Part shown: one piece after another, positions 25,129-33,452 of the stretch
Numbering within the stretch: position 1 is the first letter of the stretch
Layout of the letters: the number at the start of each line of letters is the position of its first letter
Assembly (NCBI GenBank): GCA_001399795.1
Contig: LIHK01000054.1
Span: 375 to 52,931, forward strand
Direction: 5' to 3'
DNA length: 52,557 nt
DNA from: Candidatus Bathyarchaeota archaeon BA2
GTDB lineage: Archaea > Thermoproteota > Bathyarchaeia > Bathyarchaeales > Bathyarchaeaceae
Notes under the pieces: model-generated
Seen by the model: the letters and a program-made list of their open reading frames with translations, nothing else
Database searches by the model: none
What the model was told of the DNA's origin: nothing
Translations under genes and position numbers: made by a program

Positions 25129-26111
25129 TCTTTTATGACCCTCCGTTTAAGAAGAGAAGCTGGCAACGAATACTTGTAAAAGGTTCCTAGGGGGTCTTTA
25201 ATCTGGGCAACCAGTTTTTCCGCGTCATACTCCGGCCCCCTTTCTCCACCAACTCCCAAAATTGATGAGAGGGCACTCATCATTGCTGCCCCCTGTTCCA
25301 CCTCATTTGGACATGGTCCTCCACATCCTGTGCATGGCATATTTGCGCTGACACACTGGGTCTCGCAGCCGCCACGAGTCGCAGGTCCCATACAGATTAT
25401 TCCTTGTTCCAGAAGGCATCTTTCTGGTTCTGGAGTAATCTCGTAGACTCTGTATATCTTGGAAATTTTCTTGTCTTCTTTTTTCCTAGGACATTCATCG
25501 CAGACAGACTTCACGGGAGCAAGCACAGAACCTTTCGGAGGCAACTCATTTTTAGCAATTGCCTCCACTGCCTTAGCTACTTGGGCGGATGGTGGAGGGC
25601 ATCCGGGCAGGTAGTAGTCTACATCCACGGTTTGATCGAGAGTTTTCACTGTGTCAAAGAATTCTGGCAGCTTCAACTCCCCTTCCGGAACCTTGAAAGA
25701 AGTCTTGGGGGTTCCGGAATTGGGGTTATTTGTAGAGGGGGACTGAAGGTATGCCCTTTCAAAGACCTCTTTTCTATTTGCAACGTTTGCGAGACCTGGA
25801 ACGCCGCCTAATTGGGCACATGAACCGAAGGCTAGTAGAACCTTAGATTTCTTTCTCAAGAGTTTGGCCATATATTCCTGTTCTTCGGTTCTAATGGCAC
25901 CGTTGAAGAAGCAGACATCTATGTATTTGTCGGGCATTGCCTCTACATCTTTATATTTGATGTCCATCGCCACTGGCCAAAAGACAATGTCAGCTATGGC
26001 AACGACATCGAGAATTTTCTCGTCTATATCCAAAACTGCGATTTCACAGCCTCCGCAGCTAGCAGCCCAGTAGAAGGCAAACTTCAGCTTTTCCTTTTCC
26101 ATAGAAATCAC
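25125..26111 (-). CDS. mvhG: Group 3c (MvhG-type) hydrogenase small subunit
   Basis: 328 aa. Proximal-cluster cysteines occur in AASCGGCE, FGSCAQLGG and LPGCPPP. A C-terminal ferredoxin-like set (CLLEQGIICMGP, GGCETQC, CTGCGGPCPN) holds two more clusters. It passes electrons from MvhA towards MvhD. A stretch of about 45 residues around YLQSPSTNNPNSGTP is the ordinary MvhG insert. It overlaps both neighbours by 4 nt (ATGA), so it is translated as part of one unit with hdrB and mvhA. In-frame ATGs at codons 1 and 4 are both possible starts. Confidence 0.93.
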   Translation of the reverse strand: MISMEKEKLKFAFYWAASCGGCEIAVLDIDEKILDVVAIADIVFWPVAMDIKYKDVEAMPDKYIDVCFFNGAIRTEEQEYMAKLLRKKSKVLLAFGSCAQLGGVPGLANVANRKEVFERAYLQSPSTNNPNSGTPKTSFKVPEGELKLPEFFDTVKTLDQTVDVDYYLPGCPPPSAQVAKAVEAIAKNELPPKGSVLAPVKSVCDECPRKKEDKKISKIYRVYEITPEPERCLLEQGIICMGPATRGGCETQCVSANMPCTGCGGPCPNEVEQGAAMMSALSSILGVGGERGPEYDAEKLVAQIKDPLGTFYKYSLPASLLKRRVIKE

Positions 26112-26983
26112 AGGAGACTCACAAGTTCAGAGGCGTCGACCCTAAGGTCTTTAAAGGCTAATTCATCGGGGCTCATGCCCATAGCTAGCCCCAATAGCTG
26201 TGAATAGTGAAGCACGGGGATGCGGAATTTTTCATTGAAGGTTCTTTCTATTCTGGATTGGTTAAGGTCATACATCATGTGGCAGAACGGACACACGGTG
26301 ATCATCGCCTGTGCCCCTACCGCCCTAATGTGATCAAGTTTTTCTCTAGCCAACTGAAGTGGAATTTCAGCGTTTACACCGATTATTGGGGCGCCGCAGC
26401 ACTCCGTTTCATCCATGTAGTCCAAGCATTTTGCGCCAGTTACTTTGATTAGGGTTTTGAGAGCTGTGGGGTTTTCCGGGTCATCAAAGCCTACGACCTT
26501 TCCGGGACGAATGACGTGGCATCCGGTATGCTGCGCTACGCGGAGCTGAGTGAGCGGCTTTTGAACGTTATCCTTTATCTTTTCAAAGCCAACGTCTTTC
26601 GCGAGCACGTAGATAAGATGTTTAACAGTTATTGTCCCCTTGAATTCCATGCCTATTTCCTTTAAGTATCCATTAACCCTCTCCCTGAGTTTCCTATCTT
26701 CCTTGAGTTCTTTGTTTACGTGGTTTAGGGTACCGAAACATCCGTTGCATAATGCCACGATATTTAGGTTTTGTTGCTCTGCCAAACAGAGGTTTCGCGC
26801 CGCTAGGGTGAGCATCATGTCGTGGTTTACTGGATCCAGTGGTAATCCACAGCAATTAAACTCCGGCATTTCCACTACTTCTACTCCAAGTTTGTCGAGG
26901 ACTTTTCTTGTGGAAATCTCGTAACTGGAGATTCTGTACGGGATAACGCATCCCATAAAGAGTAAGTACTTTAGCTCCGGCAT
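26108..26983 (-). CDS. hdrB: Heterodisulfide reductase subunit B
   Basis: 291 aa, with two complete CCG repeats. In the first, an N-terminal Cys in GCVIPYR is followed by FNCCGLPLD and LCNGCFG. In the second, GCHVIRPG is followed by ECCGAPI and CPFCHMMYD. In methanogen HdrB these bind the two noncubane [4Fe-4S] clusters that reduce the heterodisulfide CoM-S-S-CoB. No methanogenesis genes are in the window, so the substrate here may be another disulfide or thiol-type acceptor. Both cluster sites are intact, implying a working catalytic subunit. It abuts hdrC and overlaps mvhG by 4 nt. Confidence 0.92.
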   Translation of the reverse strand: MPELKYLLFMGCVIPYRISSYEISTRKVLDKLGVEVVEMPEFNCCGLPLDPVNHDMMLTLAARNLCLAEQQNLNIVALCNGCFGTLNHVNKELKEDRKLRERVNGYLKEIGMEFKGTITVKHLIYVLAKDVGFEKIKDNVQKPLTQLRVAQHTGCHVIRPGKVVGFDDPENPTALKTLIKVTGAKCLDYMDETECCGAPIIGVNAEIPLQLAREKLDHIRAVGAQAMITVCPFCHMMYDLNQSRIERTFNEKFRIPVLHYSQLLGLAMGMSPDELAFKDLRVDASELVSLL

Positions 26984-27535
26984 TTAGGTTCCCACCTTTT
27001 CAAGTATCTTGGAAAGACCTGTGATGTCGAAAAGTTTTGCAACGTTTTCCAGGTTAGCTTTTGGGAGGAGGGGCAGCCCTTCCTCTGCCCTCTTTTTGAG
27101 GCGCAGTTCCGGAATCATGTATGCGTAGCCTGTTTTTAGAATGTTAGAAGCCAACTCTTTAAAGACGACAGGCATATCCCTTTCTCTCACAGATAGGTTT
27201 CGAAGAGCCCGTATAATGTCGGCGATTCCCACGTCTTGCGGACAATGGTCGATGCATGTAAAGCAGGTAGAACAGAGCCAGATGACGTCGCTTGAAAGAA
27301 GTCTGTCTTTCAGACCTAGTTGCGTCATTCGGATGAGTTTTCTGGGTCTGTAGAAGTCGCTGAATCGCGCGATGGGGCAGTCAGCTGTGCAGGTGCCGCA
27401 TTGGAAGCACAGCATGACCTTTTCTGCGCCGGGAATTTTGCTGATCTCGTATTTGAATCTGGGATCTACATCGGTGATTTTGAGCACCATTCTTTGTTCA
27501 GTTTCCTTAGCTTCTCCTTTTTCAGTCTCAGCCAT
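26984..27535 (-). CDS. hdrC: Heterodisulfide reductase subunit C
   Basis: 183 aa. Two [4Fe-4S] motifs, CFQCGTCTADCP (about residue 43) and CSTCFTCIDHCP (about 87), in a helical protein of normal length. It transfers electrons from HdrA to HdrB. The start overlaps the end of mvhD by 8 nt, and the stop abuts the hdrB ATG. A charged N-terminal tail (about 15 residues, Glu/Lys-rich) precedes the conserved part. A paralogous HdrC-like domain is fused to a GltD-type flavoprotein at the head of this operon. Confidence 0.92.
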   Translation of the reverse strand: MAETEKGEAKETEQRMVLKITDVDPRFKYEISKIPGAEKVMLCFQCGTCTADCPIARFSDFYRPRKLIRMTQLGLKDRLLSSDVIWLCSTCFTCIDHCPQDVGIADIIRALRNLSVRERDMPVVFKELASNILKTGYAYMIPELRLKKRAEEGLPLLPKANLENVAKLFDITGLSKILEKVGT

Positions 27536-27965
27536 AGATTAAACCCTCCACTTGCACCTTCAATGGGCTTGGTCCAAGTTTCTTTATTTCCTCCGTCATA
27601 TCCTTAATAACTGTTGCGAATTTATCTCCTTCCGACGCAGAGACCCATTCTATCCTAAGCCTTTCGGGCTCGATACCAAACTGGAGTAAAAGCTTCTTCA
27701 ACATCATGATCCTTCGATGTGCTTTGAAATTGCCTGAGATGTAGTGGCAGTCGGATGGGAGGTGGCATCCAGCGACCAGAACCCCGTCTGCTCCGCTTCT
27801 AAATGCTTCGAGGATGAAAACTGGGTCCACCCTTCCACTGCACATCACCCGCACGATCCTGATGTTTGGAGGATACTGAATCCGGCTTACGCCAGCTAGG
27901 TCCGCCCCTGCATACGCGCACCAGTTGCACAGGAAACCAACGATTTTTGGCTCAAACTCAGTCAT
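27528..27965 (-). CDS. mvhD: MvhD-type 2Fe-2S subunit
   Basis: 145 aa, normal MvhD length. All five expected cysteines are present: LCNWCAY, VMCSGRV and GCHLPSDCHY. MvhD binds a [2Fe-2S] cluster and connects the hydrogenase MvhAG to HdrA. It sits between hdrA (8-nt overlap) and hdrC (8-nt overlap). A second, longer MvhD lies at 30969..31745, so the operon has two versions; this one lacks the extra DNA-binding-like tail. Confidence 0.92.
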   Translation of the reverse strand: MTEFEPKIVGFLCNWCAYAGADLAGVSRIQYPPNIRIVRVMCSGRVDPVFILEAFRSGADGVLVAGCHLPSDCHYISGNFKAHRRIMMLKKLLLQFGIEPERLRIEWVSASEGDKFATVIKDMTEEIKKLGPSPLKVQVEGLIYG

Positions 27966-30900
27966 GTTTCTTCTCCCTCAACGCTGCTCTGACTTGAGCA
28001 AGTATTTCATCATCTGTGAAATGAAGCATGCTTATAGCTCCTGTGGGACAGGAGGAACCGCAAACACCGCAACCTTTGCACAGAGCCTCAAGAACAGTTG
28101 ACACCAACTTTCCGTCTTTCCCTTCCATTTTGATGGCGCCGTACTCGCAAAGGGCTTCGCAGATTCTGCACCCGCTGCACAAGTCTTCGTTGACGCTCGC
28201 GATAGCCCCCTCCACTTCTAAAGCCTTTTTGGAGAGAATTGTGATTGCGCGAGCCGCGGCTCCACACGCTTGCGAAATACTTTCTTCAATTAGCTTCGGT
28301 GAATGCGCCAACCCGCATAGAAACACGCCTTCAGTCGCGAAATCAATAGGGCGAAGCTTCATGTGAGCCTCCAAGAAAAATCCGTCCTTGGTGAGGGGAA
28401 CCTTCAACATTTCTGATATTCTTTGGTTGTCAGGATTTGGAATTGTAGCTGCGCTCAGCACCAAGAGATCTGGCTCGATTGGGAGCCATGTTTTTAAAAC
28501 GGGCTCCATTGCCAAAACTTTGAGGGGCCCATTTTCTCTTGAAACCCTAGGTTTGTTTTCATCGTCATATCGTATGAACAAAATCCCTCTACTCGCAGCC
28601 TCACGGTAATAGTCCTCATTTAACCCGTATGTTCTTACATCCTTATAAAAAACGTAAACATCTGTTTCCGAGCTTAATTCCTTAATTTTCAATGCGTTTT
28701 TAACAGCTTGTACGCAGCATATTCGTGAACAGTTGGGACGTTCCTCATTTCTTGATCCGACGCATTGTATCATCGCCACCGTCTTCGCGTTGAACTCGCC
28801 CTTAGCCAGTCTTTCCTCCAGTTCACGCTGCGTCAACACTCTTTCATCTTCCTTATACAGATATTCAGTTGGCTTATATTCAATGGCTCCAGTTGCCACT
28901 ATTACGATACCGTGGTCGATCTCCTTTTTTTCACCGTTGTGGTTCAGTGTAGTTTTGAAGTTTCCGACGTATCCCTCTATGTTGGCAATTTCCGCGCCTA
29001 GATAAACATGAATCTTCTCGTTTTCAGAAACTTCTTTAACAATCGAGCTTAGCCGCTCCTGTGGGTCTTCACTTCCCAGCACATAATGGATGTGGCGCAG
29101 GTTCCCTCCAAGCTCCTTCTCCTTTTCCACCAAGTGAACATCAAAGCCTTGTTTCGCCAGTTCCAACGCAGCAGTCATGCCGGATAAGCCACCGCCTATG
29201 ACTAAGCCCACGGGAACAACATTAATCATGGGCTTTTTCAGGGGTTTCAACAAGCGAGCCTTGGCCACAATCGACCTTACCAAGTCTTTAGCCTTCTCTG
29301 TTGCTTTCTCGTGCTCGTGCATGTGCACCCACGAGCATTGGTCCCGGATGTTGGACATCTCGAAGAGGTAGATGTTGAGCCCGGCCTCTCGTATGGTCTC
29401 TCTGAAGAGGGGCTCGTGGGTTCTCGGGGTGCACGAAGCCACGACTACACGGTTTAGGTTGTGCTCCTTGATCTTCTCCCGTATCCTCTTCTGCGTGTCT
29501 TGCGAGCACGTGTAGAGGTTTTCCTCTGCGTACACGACGTTTGGCAGAGTCTTAACGTACTCCACGATCTCTGGCACGTTCACTACTCCGCCGATGTTGA
29601 TGCCGCAGTGACAGATGAACGCTCCGATGCGGGGTTCTTCACCGGACACGTCTATCTCTGACGGAAGCTCCTTTATGACCGTGAGTTTACCCCTCTCCGT
29701 GGCGATGATGCTAGCAGCCTTCGCCGCGGCTCCGCTCGCTTGAGCCACGCTTTCCGGTATGTCCTTGGGGGCGGCAAATGTGCCGCAGACGTAGATTCCT
29801 GGTCTGGAGGTTTCTAGGGGTGAGAAAGTTTCGGTAGAGCAGAAGTTATACTTGTTGAGTTTGATGCCGAATGCTTTGGCGAGTCCCTCGACCCCCTTGG
29901 GCGGTCTCATACCCACCGACAGAACTACGAGGTCGAATTCTTCGTCTTTCGGCTCCTCCTCCACCACATGTCTCACGATAAGATTTTGTGACTCCGGAAC
30001 CTCCTCCACGCGAGAAACCCTGGATCGGACAAACCTTACCCCGTACTCTTCCTCAGCCCGACTGTAATAAGCGTCAAACTCTTTCCCGAAGGCGCGCATG
30101 TCCATGAAGAAAATGGTGCATTGGAGGTCTGGATTGTGCTCCTTGGCTATGATTGACTCCTTGATGGCGTACATGCAGCAAGCGAAGGAGCAGTAGTTGT
30201 TTCCGAGCTTGGCGTCTCGTGAACCAACGCATTGGATAAAGGCTACTCTTCGTGGGACTTCGCCGTCAGAAGGTCTTAAAACCATTCCGCCGTAGGGTCC
30301 TGAGGCGCTTAGAATGCGCTCAAACTCGATGCTGGAGATCACGTTTGGATATCGGCCGTAACCGTACTCGCTCTTGAGGCTGGGGTCAAACTCCTCGAAA
30401 CCCGGCGCTAGGACGATTGATCCAACGTTTAGTACGATTTCTTTCTCCTCTTCATCGTATTCGATTGCGCCTGCCTTACAAACCTCTTGGCATGTTCCGC
30501 ACCCAATACATTTGTCTCTGTCGATAGCGAAGACCAAGGGAACCGCTTGTGGATACTTGACGTAAATTGCGCATCTTTCACTTAGACCCTGATTGAATTC
30601 GTCTATTGCCTCAACAGGGCACTTCTGAGCGCATACGCCACAACCAGTGCACTTCTCTTCATTGACACGCCTAGGCCTCCTTATCAGTTTAACTTTGAAG
30701 TTTCCCTCTTCACCCTCGACGCTCCTTATCTCCCCACCCATCACCAGCTCAATGTTAGGATGCCTTCCAGCGGTAACAAGTTTGGGCGCGAGAATACACA
30801 TTGCACAGTCGTTGGTTGGGAATGTTTTGTCCAGTTGGGTCATAGTGCCCCCTATGGTTGGCGATTCGTCCAGTAAGTAGACTTTAAATCCTGAGTCTGC

Positions 30901-30972
30901 TAGATCGAGGGACGCTTGTATTCCTGCTATTCCGCCGCCGACGACTAGTACGGCTCCTACCTTGTCTTTCAT
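27958..30972 (-). CDS. hdrA: Tandem HdrA fusion (HdrA'-HdrA)
   Basis: 1004 aa, far longer than a usual HdrA of about 650. Residues about 1-430 form an FAD domain (VVGGGIAGIQASLDLA) with an inserted double ferredoxin (CTGCGVCAQKCP, CIGCGTCQEVC). Residues about 445-1004 form a complete HdrA: N-terminal CHCGINIGG domain, second FAD site VIGGGLSGMTAALELA and a C-terminal double ferredoxin (CSGCRICEALC, CKGCGVCGSSCP). It should be the flavin core for electron bifurcation between MvhD, HdrC and ferredoxin. The neighbouring paralogue encodes the same two parts as separate genes. Two FADs in one chain is the main oddity. Confidence 0.9.
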   Translation of the reverse strand: MKDKVGAVLVVGGGIAGIQASLDLADSGFKVYLLDESPTIGGTMTQLDKTFPTNDCAMCILAPKLVTAGRHPNIELVMGGEIRSVEGEEGNFKVKLIRRPRRVNEEKCTGCGVCAQKCPVEAIDEFNQGLSERCAIYVKYPQAVPLVFAIDRDKCIGCGTCQEVCKAGAIEYDEEEKEIVLNVGSIVLAPGFEEFDPSLKSEYGYGRYPNVISSIEFERILSASGPYGGMVLRPSDGEVPRRVAFIQCVGSRDAKLGNNYCSFACCMYAIKESIIAKEHNPDLQCTIFFMDMRAFGKEFDAYYSRAEEEYGVRFVRSRVSRVEEVPESQNLIVRHVVEEEPKDEEFDLVVLSVGMRPPKGVEGLAKAFGIKLNKYNFCSTETFSPLETSRPGIYVCGTFAAPKDIPESVAQASGAAAKAASIIATERGKLTVIKELPSEIDVSGEEPRIGAFICHCGINIGGVVNVPEIVEYVKTLPNVVYAEENLYTCSQDTQKRIREKIKEHNLNRVVVASCTPRTHEPLFRETIREAGLNIYLFEMSNIRDQCSWVHMHEHEKATEKAKDLVRSIVAKARLLKPLKKPMINVVPVGLVIGGGLSGMTAALELAKQGFDVHLVEKEKELGGNLRHIHYVLGSEDPQERLSSIVKEVSENEKIHVYLGAEIANIEGYVGNFKTTLNHNGEKKEIDHGIVIVATGAIEYKPTEYLYKEDERVLTQRELEERLAKGEFNAKTVAMIQCVGSRNEERPNCSRICCVQAVKNALKIKELSSETDVYVFYKDVRTYGLNEDYYREAASRGILFIRYDDENKPRVSRENGPLKVLAMEPVLKTWLPIEPDLLVLSAATIPNPDNQRISEMLKVPLTKDGFFLEAHMKLRPIDFATEGVFLCGLAHSPKLIEESISQACGAAARAITILSKKALEVEGAIASVNEDLCSGCRICEALCEYGAIKMEGKDGKLVSTVLEALCKGCGVCGSSCPTGAISMLHFTDDEILAQVRAALREKKHD

Positions 30973-31745
30973 CTTCCCACCTCCAGCGCAGTGTATAATG
31001 GAGATGTCCCCTCGACTCTGTCAACCGTGATCAAGCCTCTTCGTCTCATAACCACTACGTGACGTAGCACCGTCTTGGAATCTAAGTCCAGACGCTCGGA
31101 CAACTCCTTGACGGACAAGGGTTTCTCCTTAACCAAAAGATAAATTCTGTTGCGCACAAATTCAGTGTCGATAACTTCGTTCAGGATTTTATCAAGCTCT
31201 TCCTCTGAGACTTTTTCTCCATACACGTTTCCATCATCAATCATCGTTTTCTCTCTGCCCACCAATAGTCGCAGTCTAAAGTCTTCTGCCGCTGCCTTGG
31301 CTGCTAATACACCTGCCAGTATGTTCTTGTCTGGTTTGTCTCCAGCCAACGGAGATGGACCCAGAGCTTTTATTTGTTCTACAAAATCCTTGACAAGTTC
31401 CGCAAATCGCCCACCCTCCGAGGCGGAGACCCATTCAAGACGTAGACGTCCCACCTCCAAACTAGTTCGCGCCAGAAGTTTTTTCAACACATTTATCTTA
31501 CGCTCAGCATAAAGGTTGCCAGATATATAGTGGCAGTCGCCAATATGGCAACCCATCACCAGGACGCCGTCGGCGCCTTGGGCCAGCGTTTCCAGAACGA
31601 TGACTGGCTCAACCCTCCCGCTGCACATCAACCTTATTATCCTTATGTTTGTCGGGTAGGATATTCTGCTAACTCCCGCTAAGTCAGCGCCAGCATAAGA
31701 ACACCAATTGCAGAGGAATCCAACTATTCTTGGTTCAAACGTCAT
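30969..31745 (-). CDS. mvhD: MvhD subunit fused to a winged-helix domain
   Basis: 258 aa. Residues 1-140 are a full MvhD with LCNWCSY, LMCSGRV and GCHIGDCHY. A linker follows, and residues about 195-258 read PLSVKELSERLDLDSKTVLR then RRRGLITVDRVEG, a winged helix-turn-helix with wing. Such an add-on could let the redox subunit bind DNA, or the fold may have been reused for protein contacts. It overlaps hdrA genes by 4 nt on each side, so it is expressed with them. The 2Fe-2S site looks intact. Confidence 0.88.
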   Translation of the reverse strand: MTFEPRIVGFLCNWCSYAGADLAGVSRISYPTNIRIIRLMCSGRVEPVIVLETLAQGADGVLVMGCHIGDCHYISGNLYAERKINVLKKLLARTSLEVGRLRLEWVSASEGGRFAELVKDFVEQIKALGPSPLAGDKPDKNILAGVLAAKAAAEDFRLRLLVGREKTMIDDGNVYGEKVSEEELDKILNEVIDTEFVRNRIYLLVKEKPLSVKELSERLDLDSKTVLRHVVVMRRRGLITVDRVEGTSPLYTALEVGR

Positions 31746-33451
31746 GCGGATGTCCTCCCTAAAGCAGCGAGAGCCTGGGCCATCACCTGTTCGCTGGTAA
31801 AGTGACGCATTTCAATAGCCCTTTCAGGGCAAGTTGCCGCGCAGACTCCGCATCCCTTACAAACAACTTCCGTCACCCTAGCAACGCCCTTCTCATCCTT
31901 CTCTATGGCGCCGTACGGGCAAAGTTTCACGCAAGTTCCACAGCCGCTACACAAATTCTCGTGCACTACAGCCGTTATCGCCTCGGTTCGTAAACGTTTA
32001 AGAGCCATGGGAATAGCCGCCCTGGAAGCAACCCCAAAAGCTTGCGATACGCTTTCCGGCGTGTCTTTGGGGCTGTGAGCCGTGCCACAAACATAAATTC
32101 CGTCGGTCGCGAAGTCTATGGGCCTTAACTTGACATGAACCTCAAAAAAGAAACCATCTGGACCAAGTGGCACCTTAAGTATTTGAGACAGCTCCCTCGC
32201 GTCTTCATGCTGGATAAGGGGCGTCGACAATACTACTAGGTCGCTTCCGATTTTAAGTTCCTCATTGAGGAGTGCATGATAAACGTTGACGGTTAGTTCT
32301 CCGTTTTTTCCAGAAACAACTCTTGGAGATTTTTCTTGGAGGTATTTAACGAACTTAACTCCTTTGTCTTGGGCCGTTCGATAATGTTCTTCATAATGTT
32401 TTCCATAGGTTTGGAGCTCTCGGAAAAGGATGTAGACATCGGTGTCTGGATGCAAATCCTTTATGAGCAGGGCATTTTTGATGGCGGTCATGCAACATAT
32501 TCTAGAACAGTAAGTCCGGCCTTCTTTCTCCCTAGCCCCAACGCATTGAATCATGACTACACTTTCCGGCTTCTTCAACTGACCGTCCTTAAGAAGCTGC
32601 TCAAGCCTAAGCTGAGTTATTACGTTGTCGTATTCACCGTATCCATACATGCCAACGGGCTCAAAAATGGGGGCTCCTGTGGCCACGATTATGGTGCCTG
32701 CCTCAAAGTTTGCAGTTTCGTCGTTTGCCTTTTGAACCGTGACCTCAAAGTTTCCTATGAACCCTTTAACCTGCTTGACAACTGTTGACGTTAACACCTC
32801 TATACTTTTGTTCGACTTCACGGAGTTGACGACATGGTTTAGGCTTTCGGAAGCATCTTGCATGGTTGGATACAACTTGTACAGATGTCCAAGCATCCCG
32901 CCGAGTTCCGGTTCTTTCTCGACTATGTGAACCTTAAAACCTTGGTTGGAGAGGCAAAGTGCGGCGGTCATGCCTGAAATGCCGCCGCCGATGACTAGGG
33001 CTGAGGGCGTTACGTCTATTTCTGGTTCTTCCAGAGGCTTGAGTAAACGAGACTTGGCAACAGCCATGCGAACAAGGTCTTTTGCCTTTTCTGTAGCCCC
33101 TTCAGGTTCATGCATGTGCGCCCATGAACATTGATCTCGGATATTCGCCATCTCAAAAAGGTACTTGTTTACTCCAGCTTCTTCACAAGCGCCTCTGAAA
33201 AGTGGCTCATGGGTTCTAGGCGTGCAAGAAGCCACGATAACCCTGTTAAGATTGTACTTTGCTATACCTTCCTTTATCTTGCTTATACCCTCTGAGGAAC
33301 ATGTGTAGAGATTTTCCTCTGCGTAGACGACACACGGCAACTTTTTGGCGTATTCCACCACTTCAGGTACGTTAACAACGCCGCCTATGTTGATGCCGCA
33401 GTGGCAGACGAAAACACCAATTCTAGGAGTTTCCTCTTCCATACTTTCCAT
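31742..33451 (-). CDS. hdrA: HdrA (separate C-terminal-type subunit)
   Basis: The track begins at 33475, but ATG 33451 follows a GAGGAG ribosome site and does not overlap the upstream gene, so MESMEEETPRIG is preferred (569 aa). It has the HdrA N-terminal domain (VCHCGINIGGVVN, SCTPRTHEP), FAD motif VIGGGISGMTAALCL and a C-terminal double ferredoxin (CSGCGTCVKLCP, CKGCGVCAATCP). It lacks the ferredoxin insert in its FAD domain. That part is provided by the upstream HdrA' gene. Together they match the 1004-aa fusion. Confidence 0.9.
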   Translation of the reverse strand: MESMEEETPRIGVFVCHCGINIGGVVNVPEVVEYAKKLPCVVYAEENLYTCSSEGISKIKEGIAKYNLNRVIVASCTPRTHEPLFRGACEEAGVNKYLFEMANIRDQCSWAHMHEPEGATEKAKDLVRMAVAKSRLLKPLEEPEIDVTPSALVIGGGISGMTAALCLSNQGFKVHIVEKEPELGGMLGHLYKLYPTMQDASESLNHVVNSVKSNKSIEVLTSTVVKQVKGFIGNFEVTVQKANDETANFEAGTIIVATGAPIFEPVGMYGYGEYDNVITQLRLEQLLKDGQLKKPESVVMIQCVGAREKEGRTYCSRICCMTAIKNALLIKDLHPDTDVYILFRELQTYGKHYEEHYRTAQDKGVKFVKYLQEKSPRVVSGKNGELTVNVYHALLNEELKIGSDLVVLSTPLIQHEDARELSQILKVPLGPDGFFFEVHVKLRPIDFATDGIYVCGTAHSPKDTPESVSQAFGVASRAAIPMALKRLRTEAITAVVHENLCSGCGTCVKLCPYGAIEKDEKGVARVTEVVCKGCGVCAATCPERAIEMRHFTSEQVMAQALAALGRTSA

Positions 33452-33452
33452 T

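Noticed and set aside
25404-25811. Plus-strand ORF of 135 aa
   Set aside because: Antisense to mvhG; no ribosome site or recognisable domain.
32336-32788. Plus-strand ORF of 150 aa
   Set aside because: Antisense to the separate HdrA gene, whose frame is complete with all motifs.
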